Shown here in pieces: positions 1 through 12,769 of a DNA stretch of 64,000 nucleotides. The position numbers were made by a program, and so were the translations under genes. A model generated the notes under the pieces. It made no database searches, had not been told where the DNA came from, and was given only the letters and a program-made list of their open reading frames with translations. Numbering within the stretch: the stretch's first letter is position 1; every line of letters begins with the position of its first letter. Source of the DNA: Sacculina carcini. Lineage: Eukaryota > Arthropoda > Thecostraca > Sacculinidae. The stretch is taken from the NCBI GenBank assembly GCA_916048095.2, contig OU696570.1, forward strand, positions 7,568,928-7,632,927, read 5' to 3'.

Positions 1-784
<784 letters not shown>

Positions 785-833
785 GTGTTTGAACTTGACT
801 GTGAACGGTTGTGTCGCACTGCTGCGTTGTGTT

Positions 834-1766
834 ATGGATTCGGGAAATTTGTCAATGAGCGATTCGTCAAGTAATCTACTGCGAGCGCAGGAGCAGGCAT
901 TTCGCGCTGCGCTGGAAGCTTGCGTGAAAACTATTGACGCAAAATCGGAGAAATGCCCGGAAACTGTACAAGAGCTCAGAAAGAGTCTGGAGTATACCCA
1001 GGATGAAGTTGACGACCTCAAGCGCAAGCTACATGTCTATGAAGACGAGAAAAAAAGAGACGAAGAAAAGATCAACCTCCTCACTCAGGAACTGGCAGCT
1101 AGCAAAACAGCAGTGCGTGAACTGGAAGACAGAAGCCGAATGAACAACTTGAAAATTACTGGATTGGAGGAGCCCAAGGGGGAAACTATGGAACAAACTA
1201 CTGTGCTTGTAACGAAAATGATTGAGGAAAAACTGCAACTGCTAAGCATGGAGATTGATGTGGCTGAAAGAGTTGGGCCACACCGGAACAATGGCAACAG
1301 GCCGATAATTGCACGCTTCAAGACGTACCGGGATCGCACCACTGTAATCAAAAATGGAGCGAAACTTAAGGGGACACAGATTTATATGAATGATGATCTG
1401 TGTCAGGCCTCTCAGCAAATCAAGAAAGAGAAAATTCCCCTGCTGAAAAAAGCTAGAGAAGAAGGGAAGATTGCATATTTCCGCCAAACGCGTCTGATTA
1501 TCAAGGACCGAAATACGGGGGTTGGTGGGTATGGACGATCAGACCACCTGTATGCCATCAAATCAGTCCAAGCCGAAAACTCGACAGCGGAAACTGTTGC
1601 TGCTGGTTCTGAGGGGAATGGAGCGATTGCAGGCCCTTCAAACAGCCCCACGCGTGAGCGTGAACCTCACCAGGCAGTAAAAGGTGGGGACTCTTCACGT
1701 GTCTTCAGCCTGCGTAACACGCACGGTCGTGTCGGTCGTGCGGGTGCTCGCGGGGGGAAGCAGTGA
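834..1766 (+). CDS. LINE ORF1 protein (coiled coil plus RRM-like RNA-binding domain)
   Basis: A 310-residue frame. I start it at the ATG at 834, which gives MDSGNLSMSDSSSN; the longer upstream frame only translates the CA repeat as Thr-His. Residues of about 20-100 are charged and heptad-rich and look like a coiled coil. The following stretch, with MNNLKITGLEE, AERVGPHR, RPIIARFKTYRDR and GTQIYMNDDL, matches the layout of L1-type ORF1 (transposase_22) proteins: an RRM-like domain and a C-terminal domain. The tail is basic and Gly/Arg-rich. Such proteins trimerise, bind element RNA and act as nucleic-acid chaperones. The frame is uninterrupted. It sits 37 bp upstream of ORF2. Confidence 0.8.
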   Translation: MDSGNLSMSDSSSNLLRAQEQAFRAALEACVKTIDAKSEKCPETVQELRKSLEYTQDEVDDLKRKLHVYEDEKKRDEEKINLLTQELAASKTAVRELEDRSRMNNLKITGLEEPKGETMEQTTVLVTKMIEEKLQLLSMEIDVAERVGPHRNNGNRPIIARFKTYRDRTTVIKNGAKLKGTQIYMNDDLCQASQQIKKEKIPLLKKAREEGKIAYFRQTRLIIKDRNTGVGGYGRSDHLYAIKSVQAENSTAETVAAGSEGNGAIAGPSNSPTREREPHQAVKGGDSSRVFSLRNTHGRVGRAGARGGKQ

Positions 1767-1803
1767 GGTGTCTACGAGACTGTGTACAGCTAAGTAAATT
1801 GTA

Positions 1804-4800
1804 ATGTCTGTTTATAGGCATTCACACACTAATGTTGATTATTCCAATGATACCGAAAATTTTGTAGACTCCTACGTCCAAGAAAAACTCACCCAAATCA
1901 AGAGCTCAGAATACGGATATATTGAAGATATAGATCCCATTGAAGGAAATATATTCACACTATTGAACATGAATATTAGATCACTCCCCAAGAATATGGA
2001 AACTTTCAAAGATTACTTGTGCGATGTTTGGCATAAGCTTGACGTGGTATGCTTCACTGAAGTGAGACTAAGCGAACATCTCATAAATTTGTACTCTCTT
2101 GAGGGTTTTAGAACTCACCACAGTACGAGAAATACACATGGTGGTGGGGTTGTTCTATATGTATCCAATAGATATAGTTCAAACACAGATATCGCAATTA
2201 CAATAGCTGAAAACTACTTTGAGTGTGTTGGTGTGGAAATTGTTGTAAATAACCAAAAACATATATTCTTGGCAATTTATAGACCCCCTAGTGGCAATAT
2301 TTGTAAATTCTTAGAGAAGCTATCTGAAATTCTGCTCCAAATCCAGACAAAGAAAATCACCAGAATCCACATTATGGGAGATCTAAATATAGATTTATTA
2401 ATAATCAATGAGAATGTTAGAGAGCTTAATGACCTTTTGCATTCATTTTCCATATTCTCGCTTATAACTGAACCAACAAGAAAAACAGAAACAACTGCCA
2501 CACTAATAGATCATGTTTGGTCAACGGAAGTTGATGACAATATGCGAAATATTATAATCCAAACTGATGTATCGGACCACTTCCCAGTCATATCGGAATT
2601 CGTGTTCGGTCACAGGAGACACTTAGACAAACAAATATATAAGACAAGAGTGATAAATGAATCATCCCTTCAAACGATGTATACTGAACTGATTCAAATT
2701 GACTGGACAGAAGTAGTAACGAGTCAATGTCCTGATGAAGCATACAAAATATTTTCACTCAATTTTCTGACTTGTATGAACAATGTTTTCCTGTGAAATA
2801 TATCACCAACAAAAGAAAGAACACTGTAAGCCCATACATCACTTCTGATCTTAAAAGACGTATAAGGGAACGGAATAGGTTAGAGAAGCTGGCACGTAAA
2901 CAGCCGCTAACTTTCGGTGAAACATATCGCAAATACAGAAACAACTTGACTAGTGTGTTGAGGAATGTTCGACGAAATTACTACAATAGCAAGCTAAAGG
3001 AGTCACAGGGAAACCCAAAGACACAATGGAAAATGATAAAAAACATATTGAACCCGAATAATTACAAGTCAACCGAAAATATAAATATAGAATCGCCAAA
3101 TGGTAGGGTAAGTGACACATTCAATCAACATTTCCTCAATTCACAGGTAAGTCAATCAGCTGCGTACAACTCCGTTAAACAACATAGGAAATATTTTGAT
3201 ACATCACCAGACTTCTCATTTGACATGTCACCAACTGATTGTATGGAAGTCAACAGATATTTAAAGTCATTATCCACTGATGCCGAGGGCATAGATGGTA
3301 TATCACCAAAGGTACTGAGACACTGCTCCGAAGTCATTTCTGTCCCACTTTCATACATAATAAACTTATCATTTAAAACAGGCATATTTCCAAAACTACT
3401 CAAGCATGCCAAAATAATTCCGGTGCATAAGAGAGGATCAAGGGATTGCATAAACAACTACCGCCCCATCTCAATTCTTCCAGCAATCAGCAAAGTATTT
3501 GAGAAAATCATTACTAGTCGACTGAAAAACTACTTGGAAAAATACAAAATGCTCTCCGACCATCAGCATGGATTTCGTTCTGACCATTCTACAGAAACTG
3601 CCATCCTAGAATTTGTTAATAATATATATAATTATTTGGAACAAAAATTGTTTGTAGTTGGCATCTTTATTGACTTATCAAAAGCGTTTGACGTACTCGA
3701 TCACCGAATCCTCCTCGAAAAATTGGAAAATATAGGTGTTAGAGTGGTTTCTTTGGGCTTATTCGAAAACTATCTGAAAGATCGCAGACAAAGTGTACAC
3801 TGCAACGGAAAAATTTCCACTAGTAAGTCTATCATATCCGGAGTCCCACAGGGGTCTGTATTGGGACCACTTTTATTTTTAATATATATAAATGATATAA
3901 TTAATACTAGTTCCAAATTCAAGTTTGTTATATATGCTGATGACACAAATTTATTATTGGCTGGAGAAAACCTGCTTTCTCTGCGAAATGATGTAAACTC
4001 CGAATTAGTGAAAATATCGCAGTGGATAAAAGCCAATAATTTGAAAATAAATATAAGTAAAACAAAATATATTCTTTTTCAAAATAGATCTCTGAAAAAT
4101 TCACTATCAGAAATAAAATGGGGAAAATTTGCCTGTCGAGAATGTCACTAGTACTAAATTTTTAGGAATTCAAATAGATGAGCATCTGAACTGGAAGAAT
4201 CATATAGACAATGTTGTTTGCTCCTTGTCAAATTTGTGCGGTGTGATATACAAAATCAGGAGTAAACTGACAAGTGAGGCCATGCTTAGTATATATTATG
4301 CTCTAGGTTACTCACGTTTGATATACTGCATGCCAATATGGTCATGTACATGTCCATCATTTCTAACTAGACTAGAGAAAGTACAAAAACGAATTATCAG
4401 GTGTATTCATTTCAAGCCAAAATACCACTCTACTTCTTCATTGTTCAGTTCCTCAAATGTACTCAAAATATCGTTTCTTATTCAATACGTTGTCTCGTTG
4501 TTGATAATAAAAACTGTGCGTGCCGGTCGCAACAAGCATTACTTTAAAACTTTGCAAAACCAATACAATACGCGTGACACAAATTTGAATCTAATTACAC
4601 CCCAATTCAGAACCAGTCTATTCAGAAACAGTATATTTTATTCAGGGATTCAAATATATAATAATCTACCAGCAAAAATTAAAACCTTAGCACACACTGG
4701 CTCACTGAACTCTGTTAAAATAGAGATAAAAAACACTTTCGCCAACAACAGCTTGAGCAGCAGCAATAGTGCCCGGTGTTTGTTGCGACTGACAGTCATC

Positions 4801-4857
4801 GCATTGATGAAGACAAATCAATTATGTGTATGCAAACATGTATATATGTATGTATAA
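1804..4857 (+). pseudogene. LINE ORF2: APE endonuclease and reverse transcriptase, frameshifted
   Basis: The first frame (1804-2796) is an APE-type endonuclease with NMNIRS, TEVRL, AIYRPPSG, GDLNIDLL and SDHFPV motifs. The second (2772-4151) holds the reverse transcriptase: HKRGSRDCINNYRPIS, FIDLSKAFDVLDH (motif A), SGVPQGSVLGPLLF (motif B) and YADD near 3933-3944 (motif C). The third (4129-4857) holds the thumb and C-terminal region with TKFLGIQIDEHLNW. Frame changes near 2772-2796 and 4129-4151 break the protein, while all catalytic motifs are visible. In the family this protein nicks the target and primes reverse transcription from the nick. No C-terminal RNase H is visible. Confidence 0.85.
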
Positions 4858-5032
4858 GTGTATAAGTGTTCGTGTATGTGTTGTGCGTGTATAATTGTTC
4901 ATGTATCTATATTTTGATCCTAAATGTCCATCAGGAGCTTCGGCTTAATGGACATGCGCCACATATATTGCTTTATCTTTCTTTATTGTGTACATGTTAT
5001 GATGAGTGGCAAATATATTTACTTTACTTTAC

Positions 5033-5035
<3 letters not shown>
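4858..5035 (+). other. LINE 3' UTR with hairpin and TTTAC tail
   Basis: GT-rich 3' UTR. An ATGTCCAT / ATGGACAT pair at 4924-4955 forms a stem of about 8 bp around a GC-bearing loop, as is common at LINE 3' ends recognised by the RT. The element ends in about three TTTAC units that merge with the following (CA)n tract. Confidence 0.6.
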
Positions 5036-5083
<48 letters not shown>

Positions 5084-5084
5084 C
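5036..5084 (+). repeat. (CA)n microsatellite
   Basis: About 49 bp of CA repeat with one AA interruption, lying between two same-strand LINEs. Confidence 0.97.
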
Positions 5085-6115
5085 TTTCTAAATGCTTTGA
5101 TATTGTGCACCACGACATCCTTCTCACTAAGATGGAATCACTCAACATTGACTCGAGCTGGTTCGCAAACTATCTGTCAGACCATTCACAACAGGTGCGA
5201 ATAAGACATCCAGACAGTCGACTCACATTTTCCGATATAAAAACAACTACCGAAAAATTATCTATCTTCAAGGGCGGTAGTCTCAGCTGCGCTTTATTTC
5301 TCGTATACGCTAACGACTTATCATGCTATTTTCCAGACGACGAGAGCAGATTTCAGTTAGTGCAATACGCCGATGACACGAACATTATGATAACGACAAC
5401 GAAATATAACCTGCATCGCACCATCCGACAGTTAGAGCACCAACTTGAAGAATTGGCTGATTATTACCGAACCAACAGACTGAAGATTAACCCTGACAAA
5501 ACCCAACTTGCAGTTTTTGGAACAAAGTACTTGCTGAACGGGTATCCTGAAATAAGCATAGTTTTCAATGGAAATATAATACAACAGCAAACATCAATGA
5601 AAGTATTGGGCATGCACCTTGACAAGCACCTACAGTTCAACCAACACATAGACCAACTAGTGAGAAAATCTACTGGCATTTTGTTATGCATCAACCATGC
5701 GAAGTCGAGTCTGCCTGAATTCACACACCGCACCATGATCAACGCATTCATACTATCGATATTGTCATTTTGTAGTACGGTGTATGGAACAGCCGGAATC
5801 ACGCAGCTTCGACGACTACAACGAATATTGAATTTTTGCGCCCGAATCCTATCTAACAAGAGGAAATACGACCACATTTCATCAGCATACGAATTACTAC
5901 AATTGCCGACCATTGAACAACTCATCACGAACAATAGAAAACGACTTCTATCTATGATCTTCAAAACGCAGCGACCAGCACATCTATACCGTACAATCCA
6001 AATACGCAATCTCCAGTCGAATATCCTACGTCATACGAACACAATATCAATTCCGAGGACGAATACTGATGCGGGACACAGAAGACTTAATTATTTTGCC
6101 TCGAAACTCTTTTGA
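5085..6115 (+). pseudogene. LINE reverse transcriptase, C-terminal half
   Basis: An open frame of about 340 codons excluding the CA-encoded Thr-His run that precedes it. It starts within motif A (SKCFDIVHHDIL), keeps a degenerate motif B (FKGGSLSCALFLVYANDL, where the usual Pro-Gln-Gly is lost) and an intact motif C (QYADDTNIM), then the thumb (KVLGMHLDKHLQFNQHI) and a long C-terminal region with RILNFCARILSNKRKYDHIS. The remaining frame has no stop, but the N-terminal half including the endonuclease is absent, so this is a dead copy. It resembles CR1/Kiri-like elements more than its neighbour at 782-5035; the clade is inferred. Confidence 0.75.
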
Positions 6116-6259
6116 AAAATTGCTTCCTATCTGTCTATAAATTTGTGTCTCTTCTTTTCTTTCTTTTTTTAATTCTTTTTTTGTGTGTGTGTTGATTATT
6201 GCAATGAAAAGCGCCTATTATGTTGCGATTGCAATAAATGTTATTATTATTATTATTAT

Positions 6260-6261
<2 letters not shown>
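5085..6261 (+). mobile_element. 5'-truncated LINE between (CA)n tracts
   Basis: A second LINE family in the forward direction. It begins abruptly inside RT motif A, directly after a (CA)n tract, and ends with AATAAATG followed by an ATT trinucleotide tail (about 6239-6260) that runs straight into another (CA)n tract. Severe 5' truncation is typical of LINE insertions. Confidence 0.75.

Positions 6262-6296
<35 letters not shown>
6262..6296 (+). repeat. (CA)n microsatellite
   Basis: About 35 bp of CA repeat directly after the ATT tail of the preceding LINE. Confidence 0.95.
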
Positions 6297-6297
<1 letters not shown>

Positions 6298-6640
6298 TTC
6301 ATTTATTGAAAGATTTATATTGCGCAATCTCTACACAATGTCTCAGATGCGCAGACAGAACAATATTTACAATGCGGCATTGTACAGACACATACATGTA
6401 CAAATATTCACAAGGGCACAAACACATATACATTCAGCGGAAGTGCGGATATATCACTGTCACCGACAGGTCAGCTCGCATTCTTCGGCATTCCGGCAGG
6501 TGAACATGATGTATGGGCAAAAGGACCACACGCACATATATACAGGTATAAGCGGACAGACAGGTGGAAAAACATCGCTGACAGCCACTAATCCTTCTTC
6601 GTTTCAAAACAGGTGTTATTCACACCATGCATGACCAAAA
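6297..6640 (-). mobile_element. Probable LINE 3' UTR fragment, reverse strand
   Basis: About 340 bp without a convincing gene, bounded by (CA)n on both sides. Read on the reverse strand it ends with TTGCGCAATATAAATC followed by AATAAATG, a motif resembling the 3' ends of the neighbouring LINEs. I read it as a heavily 5'-truncated insertion containing only 3' UTR. No protein similarity supports this. Confidence 0.4.
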
Positions 6641-6712
6641 CATCACACCAACACACCCATACACACACACACACACACACAAGCACACACAAGCATAAAA
6701 CCAACCCTCACA

Positions 6713-6772
<60 letters not shown>

Positions 6773-6796
6773 CACATACATACATACACACACACT
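6641..6796 (+). repeat. (CA)n-rich tract, compound
   Basis: Two CA blocks (about 6659-6681 and 6709-6796) separated by AAGCATAAAACCAACC-type spacer, ending in CATACATA variants. Confidence 0.93.
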
Positions 6797-7965
<1,169 letters not shown>

Positions 7966-7988
7966 CAGTTAGAGCAGTTGTACAGTTG

Positions 7989-8289
7989 TAAACATACAGT
8001 TAGAGCTTAGACGCCCACTGGAGAATCTGATGTTTGATTATTGAAGAGGACAGCGATGCTTGTAAATGTACCCTCACACCCCCCAGAGTAGTGATTTTAA
8101 ATTAAATGAACTTCAATAGTTTTCAGTGTGCGTAGCCTACTTTATCCACATATTGACCATATATAGATTGTTGACCATAAGCATTTAAACACATCAGTAG
8201 AGAAGGCTATGTTCTCGTGTAATTTTGCGGGGGCAAAGCCTCACGGCTCCGGCTGGCACAGCGCAGGTCCGGCGGCCACACGGGTTTTC
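7989..8289 (+). repeat. Direct repeat, left copy (301 bp)
   Basis: Nearly identical to 8799-9099 with no length change across the full 301 bp and only about fifteen to twenty mismatches by eye, mostly at the two edges. It contains GACGCCCACTGGAGAATC and a conserved 3' portion with GGGGGCAAAGCCTCACGG. The ends show no clear TG...CA and no obvious primer-binding site, so I do not call it an LTR. It begins 25 bp after the (CA)n tract. Confidence 0.85.
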
Positions 8290-8798
8290 CCACACCAAGA
8301 GTATTGCACAGCACGGGGCCCTCACGTTCCTCTCCTTGTCCGCTATTTCGTGCTCCCAGCCTTCGGTCCACTCTCTGGACCAAAGGCGGCTTGGCCTCTC
8401 TGCCGAGCAAACCGGTTGCTCGGGAGCGCAACTAGTAGCGGCGCTTCGCTGCTTCCCACGCGCCTTTCGTGGCCCTTTTGTCGCGTGCGGGAACAGCAGG
8501 AGCGTCCGGGTGGAGACCCCGAATACTCGCGGCGTACGCTGCCTCTCGCGTGCCCTCTGTGGGGCTCTTGCGATTGCAGTGAGTACGTCAGGGCTGGGCG
8601 GTCCCTTTACGCGCAACGCCGCGCTACAGTATTATCCGCTCAGAGGCGGGGTCTCATAGCTGTCACGCTGCTCGCTGTGACCTGCTTCTCATGAACGGAA
8701 TTCCAGCATACACATACTCACACACATTGTGTTTAATCTGAGTAGAATCAGATTGGTGGATGCTGAACAAGTGTTATGAACACTAAGTGAACAATTAC
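8290..8798 (+). other. GC-rich core between the direct repeats
   Basis: About 510 bp, strongly GC-rich from 8290 to 8690 in sharp contrast to its surroundings, then AT-rich up to the second repeat. Several frames on both strands stay open for 60-160 codons, but they overlap and none resembles a known protein; the openness is an effect of the base composition. I identify no gene. Confidence 0.5.
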
Positions 8799-9099
8799 TA
8801 AACATGCAGTTTGAATTTAGACGCCCACTGGAGAATCTGATGTTTGATTATTGAAGAGGACAGCGATGTTTGTAAATGTACCCTCACATCCCCCAGAGTA
8901 GTGATTTTAAATTAAATGAACTTCAATAGTTTTCAGTGTGCGTAGCCTACTTTATCCACATATTGACCATATATAGATTGTTGACCATAAGCATTTAAAC
9001 ACATCAGTAGAGAAGGCTATGTTCTCGTGTAATTTTGCGGGGGCAAAGCCTCACGGCTCCGGCTGACGCAACGCAGGTCCGGCCGTCACACGGGTTTTC
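8799..9099 (+). repeat. Direct repeat, right copy (301 bp)
   Basis: Second copy of the 7989-8289 repeat, offset by exactly 810 bp at both ends. Sequence similarity stops abruptly at about 9100. The pair could be terminal repeats of a small element or the edges of a partial tandem duplication. Confidence 0.85.
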
Positions 9100-9891
9100 G
9101 CAGTCACGGCCAGCACTGAAATACTTTCTCGACACTCGTATCAATCACGTCACCGTTTGATCAACATAAAGCCCACCACCAGGGAAAACAGTTTAACTCG
9201 TGTACTAACCAACAAAGCAACAAGACCAATCAATCAATAATATATTTCGTTTAGCGCATATAACCACATATGCGAGCACAAATAATCAACGGCAAGAATA
9301 AATAGAATGGGTCCAATGTAGCAAACACGTATACACACACAACATACAGAAACATCAAGACCAGATCAAGCACAAAAAAGAAAGCTAAAAGATTGCCGAA
9401 AAAACAGGCAGCAGAAAATAAACGTGCGCTGATCAGCTTAACCAATTAATCACCTGCGGTATTAACAAACCAAGCAGCTATCAAAACTAACGTGAAGTAG
9501 TCAAACAACTATTAAAACAAAGTGTCAAACCAGTCGATCAATACATATGCGTATAGTGTATTTTTGCGTGCACCACGCATGAAACTCGATGTAACACCTT
9601 GCGCCCTTCACGCTACACAACTGCCCTTCCAACGATTAAGCAGCGTCTCATAGCCAATGCTACACAATACGCGCCTATACACGCTTAAAAGTAGACCGAA
9701 ACATACAAACGCATGTAAATAAACATCACAACCCAATGAATGTATGCAGATAACCCAAGACACAGGGCACATAGGAGCCCATGCCAGCATGAAATTAGGA
9801 CCAAAGATATCACAAATACGCAACTACAACCGCACTACAAAAGTCGCACTACTATACTCCTGTATCACTACAATATTACACTACAATATAT
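9100..9891 (+). other. Unassigned AT-rich stretch
   Basis: No convincing coding region. The short frames here have no recognisable motifs, and I see no repeat structure that links this stretch to other parts of the window. Confidence 0.5.
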
Positions 9892-9899
9892 ATCACAAT

Positions 9900-10216
9900 C
9901 AGAGCCGTTGCGAGGACTTATGAGCCGCCCTCCGAAGGCAACACTTGGGGCCCCTCCCGAAGGCAACACTTGGTCCCCCCCCCCCCCCCCCCCCGAAGGC
10001 AACACTTGCGGCCCCCATTATAAATAAACCATCAAATAATGAATTGATTCATTATACATAATCACATAATACAAGCCCAGGTGAAAACATCTGAGCAAAA
10101 AGGTATAGGCTATACATAATATGATAAATTTTAATGTCATACGTGAAGCAACGGGGCCCCTCAACACTCGGGGTGCCCCCGGCCGGGGGGTACGGGGGGC
10201 GGTTGCTACGGCTCTG
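9900..10216. mobile_element. hAT-type MITE with 8-bp target duplication
   Basis: A 317-bp non-coding element. The left end CAGAGCCGTTGCGAGG and the inverse of the right end, CAGAGCCGTAGCAACC, are imperfect terminal inverted repeats. It is flanked by a perfect 8-bp duplication ATCACAAT (9892-9899 and 10217-10224). CAG-type ends plus an 8-bp duplication are the hallmark of hAT transposons. Inside are three copies of CCGAAGGCAACACTTG (9932, 9957, 9993) and a run of 20 C (9975-9994). It encodes no transposase and must be moved by an autonomous relative. Confidence 0.85.
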
Positions 10217-10224
10217 ATCACAAT

Positions 10225-10725
10225 ACCCACTAAAATCTTATAACACAACAATAATAAATACAAGCTCCCGTAGAGTATTCCCGTAGAGGAATAAGACAAC
10301 TAATTCCTTCAAACGCTTCACAAACTTCGACGGTCGCATCCTGTTCTGGGTCGCCATCTGTTTCGTCACACTGTTGCCCAGTCACCGTTCAAACAGCTCA
10401 CAGAACATCCGGGGCTTTTTCGCATTCCTATTCAACTGATTGGCATATCACAATCTTATATACAATGTACAAATGTGCTTTATATAAACATTTAACAAAG
10501 CCATAATTATTATTAGCATTGACATTGAACATTGACAAAGATAGCATTGTTCCACATCATACCTCGCATAGCCTGTGCGTCACCTAGCGGTAAATATACA
10601 AAACAATTATAGCCCTTCGGGTTGGCTTCCCGGTGACAGCGGGCCGCTACACACTGGTATACGTCACACACAAGCACGATTAGCACAAACATAGGGAAAA
10701 CATCAAGGGATGTGAGCGGAATCAT
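10225..10725 (+). other. Unassigned stretch
   Basis: No gene recognised. A short duplicated CCGTAGAG motif lies near 10266-10290. The 10600-10650 part is GC-richer and may be another repeat end, which I cannot name. Confidence 0.4.
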
Positions 10726-10945
10726 ATGCATGTGTATGTGCGTGTGAATGTGTTCGTGTGCATGTGTTTGTGTCTCTGTATGTATTCAATTTTGCAAGCA
10801 CCCATGTACTTTCTGTCGATTTGTGCTCCATATTTTTGTCCCCATACCGCTCTGTGTCTACACTTTTATTTCTCTGCTCCTGGTCGCGCCTTTGCCATCG
10901 AAAGTGCGCTATATCAAATATATGTTGTTGTTGTTTGTTGTTATA
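10726..10945 (+). mobile_element. LINE 3' UTR tail, forward strand
   Basis: A GT-rich stretch ending in GTGCGCTATATCAAATATATG followed by TTG repeats. The same signature (gcgctatattaaat-a-atg plus TTG repeats) closes the LINE at 12770-17460 and, on the reverse strand, the LINE at 26465-28605. This is therefore a severely 5'-truncated copy of that family. It encodes nothing. Confidence 0.55.
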
Positions 10946-12640
10946 TGCATAAAACAAAGGAAAACAAAACAAAAAGTCCAATAGTATTAGTATGTACATG
11001 GCGAAAATATGGAGAGCTATACAGAAGTAGGGGCAATGCAATCTGAAAGGGGTGTAAGCGGCGATGGAAGAGAAAGCAGGTACTTATGCAGCGCAGAGGA
11101 AAAGTAACAGTATGAGTTATGCCGAAGGATATGAGGAGGAAGAGAGTTGCATAATCGGGCAGCAGAGAAATGGAAAGACTTAGCGGGCCAATTTGATAAG
11201 TGGTCGGCGGGATGGCAAACAAGAGGTACAGGACGACGACTGAAGGGACTATCAGATATGGTAAGAAGTGAGAGCAAGTACGAGGGAGGAAAAGATGTGT
11301 GGAAGAGTTTATATACAATACAACACAGCTTATGTTGTATCCTTGAAAGAGCTGGCAGCCAGTCGAGTTCTCGGATATGAGCGGAGGTGTCTTAGAAAGA
11401 AGGCGAAGAACGAAACGACAAGAAGGATTAATGATAGCTTGAAGAAGGCGAATTGACTTCTTAGGAAGAAAAGAATAACGAATTACAATAGTCGAGACGA
11501 TAAAAATAAACGAGCTCACCGGGAGGAAAGCAGACGCAGCATCAATATGAGAGCGAATCGGGTAGAATTGGCGCAAGGTGAAACGACAGAGACGGGTAAT
11601 TTTTGACAGATGCTGAAAGAATGTTAGAGACGAATCGAGAACAACTCCCAGGTTACGGATATGAGATGAAAGAGGCAAGTTGACAGAACAAGGAACAATA
11701 CTGGGAGGGTGAAATATGAAACATTTAGTTTGTTCGGGTTTCAAAAGGCGATTTCTAGAGACCGCCCAGGCAGCGATGTGCAACAGAAGTTGAGAAATTA
11801 GACATATTTTTGAGATATAAAAGGGAAAGTATATCTGTATATCGTCTGCATATATATGAAACGAAATGGGGTAAGTCCGGAGTATGGGACAGAGGGAGGA
11901 AACATACAGATAAAACAGAAGAGGGCCGAGAAGAGAACCTTGAAGGATACCGGAATCGGGTGGAAGAGGAGAGGAAAACTGGGAGTTGCAGCGAACTGTA
12001 TAAAAACGATTTGTAAAATAGGAAGTTAGAAGAGATAGAGCTGAAGAAGTTAAACCAATATGAGCTAGATCTTAACAATGAATCGAGTGACCAACGAGAT
12101 CAAAGGCGGAAGAGAAATATAGGGAGAAGAATATTTCGGAGTTGCCTGATGAAAAAGAAGCGAAGATGTCATTCAATAAATATAGAAGGAGAGTCTCAGT
12201 TGATTGATTATAAACGAGGCCGGATTGCCAGGGGTCTAGGGCAGACTATATGCAACGGCGGAGTTGAGGAAAGATAGTAGCCTCTAGAAGCTTAGAATGT
12301 AGTGGGAGCAAATAAATAGGCCTATAACTACTTGGAATACTATCATTCAGGCAAAGTTTTTTAGGAATAGGTGAAACAACAGCGTGTTTAGAGGCCAGGA
12401 AAGTACCGTTGAGGAAGGAAATGTTTACCAGATGAGTAAGAAATGGAGCAAAGAGTATGATGGTGTCGGAAAGTGCACGGAAGTTTATTGGATCAAATGG
12501 ACACCTGGATGACTGATGATTCTTAAGAAATTTGGCAGTCATGGCTGGAGAAATTGGAGAGAAAGAGGATTGAGAGGGGTTTGATGAAGGACAATGTGGA
12601 AGTATCGGTCTCGGGGAACGCGTCAATTCTTCCCAAAATC
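10946..12640 (-). mobile_element. Decayed LINE (CR1/L2-like), reverse strand
   Basis: Reverse-strand RT remnants. From 12626 downwards: FLASKHAVVSPIPKK and SYRPIYLLP (RT N-terminal part), a degenerate motif B-to-C region near 11850-12000 ending VSYICRRYTD in place of YADD, then AAWAVSRNRLLKPEQTK, HIRNLGVVLDSSLTF, and a C-terminal tail with LCNSLPPHIL and YLLSLPSPL near 11050-11150. The pieces lie in several frames with internal stops, so the copy is old. Its 3' end lies near 10946-10975, where the reverse strand shows a TTTTG-like tail. It is related to, but distinct from, the family at 12770-17460. Confidence 0.65.
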
Positions 12641-12769
12641 ACTGGTCAATATCCCATCATTGTCTTTGCTTGATCAGCTACTGAGATCTTTGAAAATGAA
12701 ACACCCCTGATTTGCCTCATTTCTTAATTCGCAACTGGAACTGTTTTTCATTTAAAAAACAAAGTATGA

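Noticed and set aside
8194-8694. Four overlapping ORFs of 74-161 codons on both strands
   Set aside because: They come from GC-rich sequence with few stops, overlap each other and show no known motif.
7989-9099. Calling the 301-bp repeats LTRs
   Set aside because: No TG...CA ends, primer-binding site or coding sequence between them could be found.
10703-11046. Several overlapping ORFs around 10.7-11.0 kb
   Set aside because: They cover a LINE 3' tail and the end of a reverse-strand LINE; no protein similarity.
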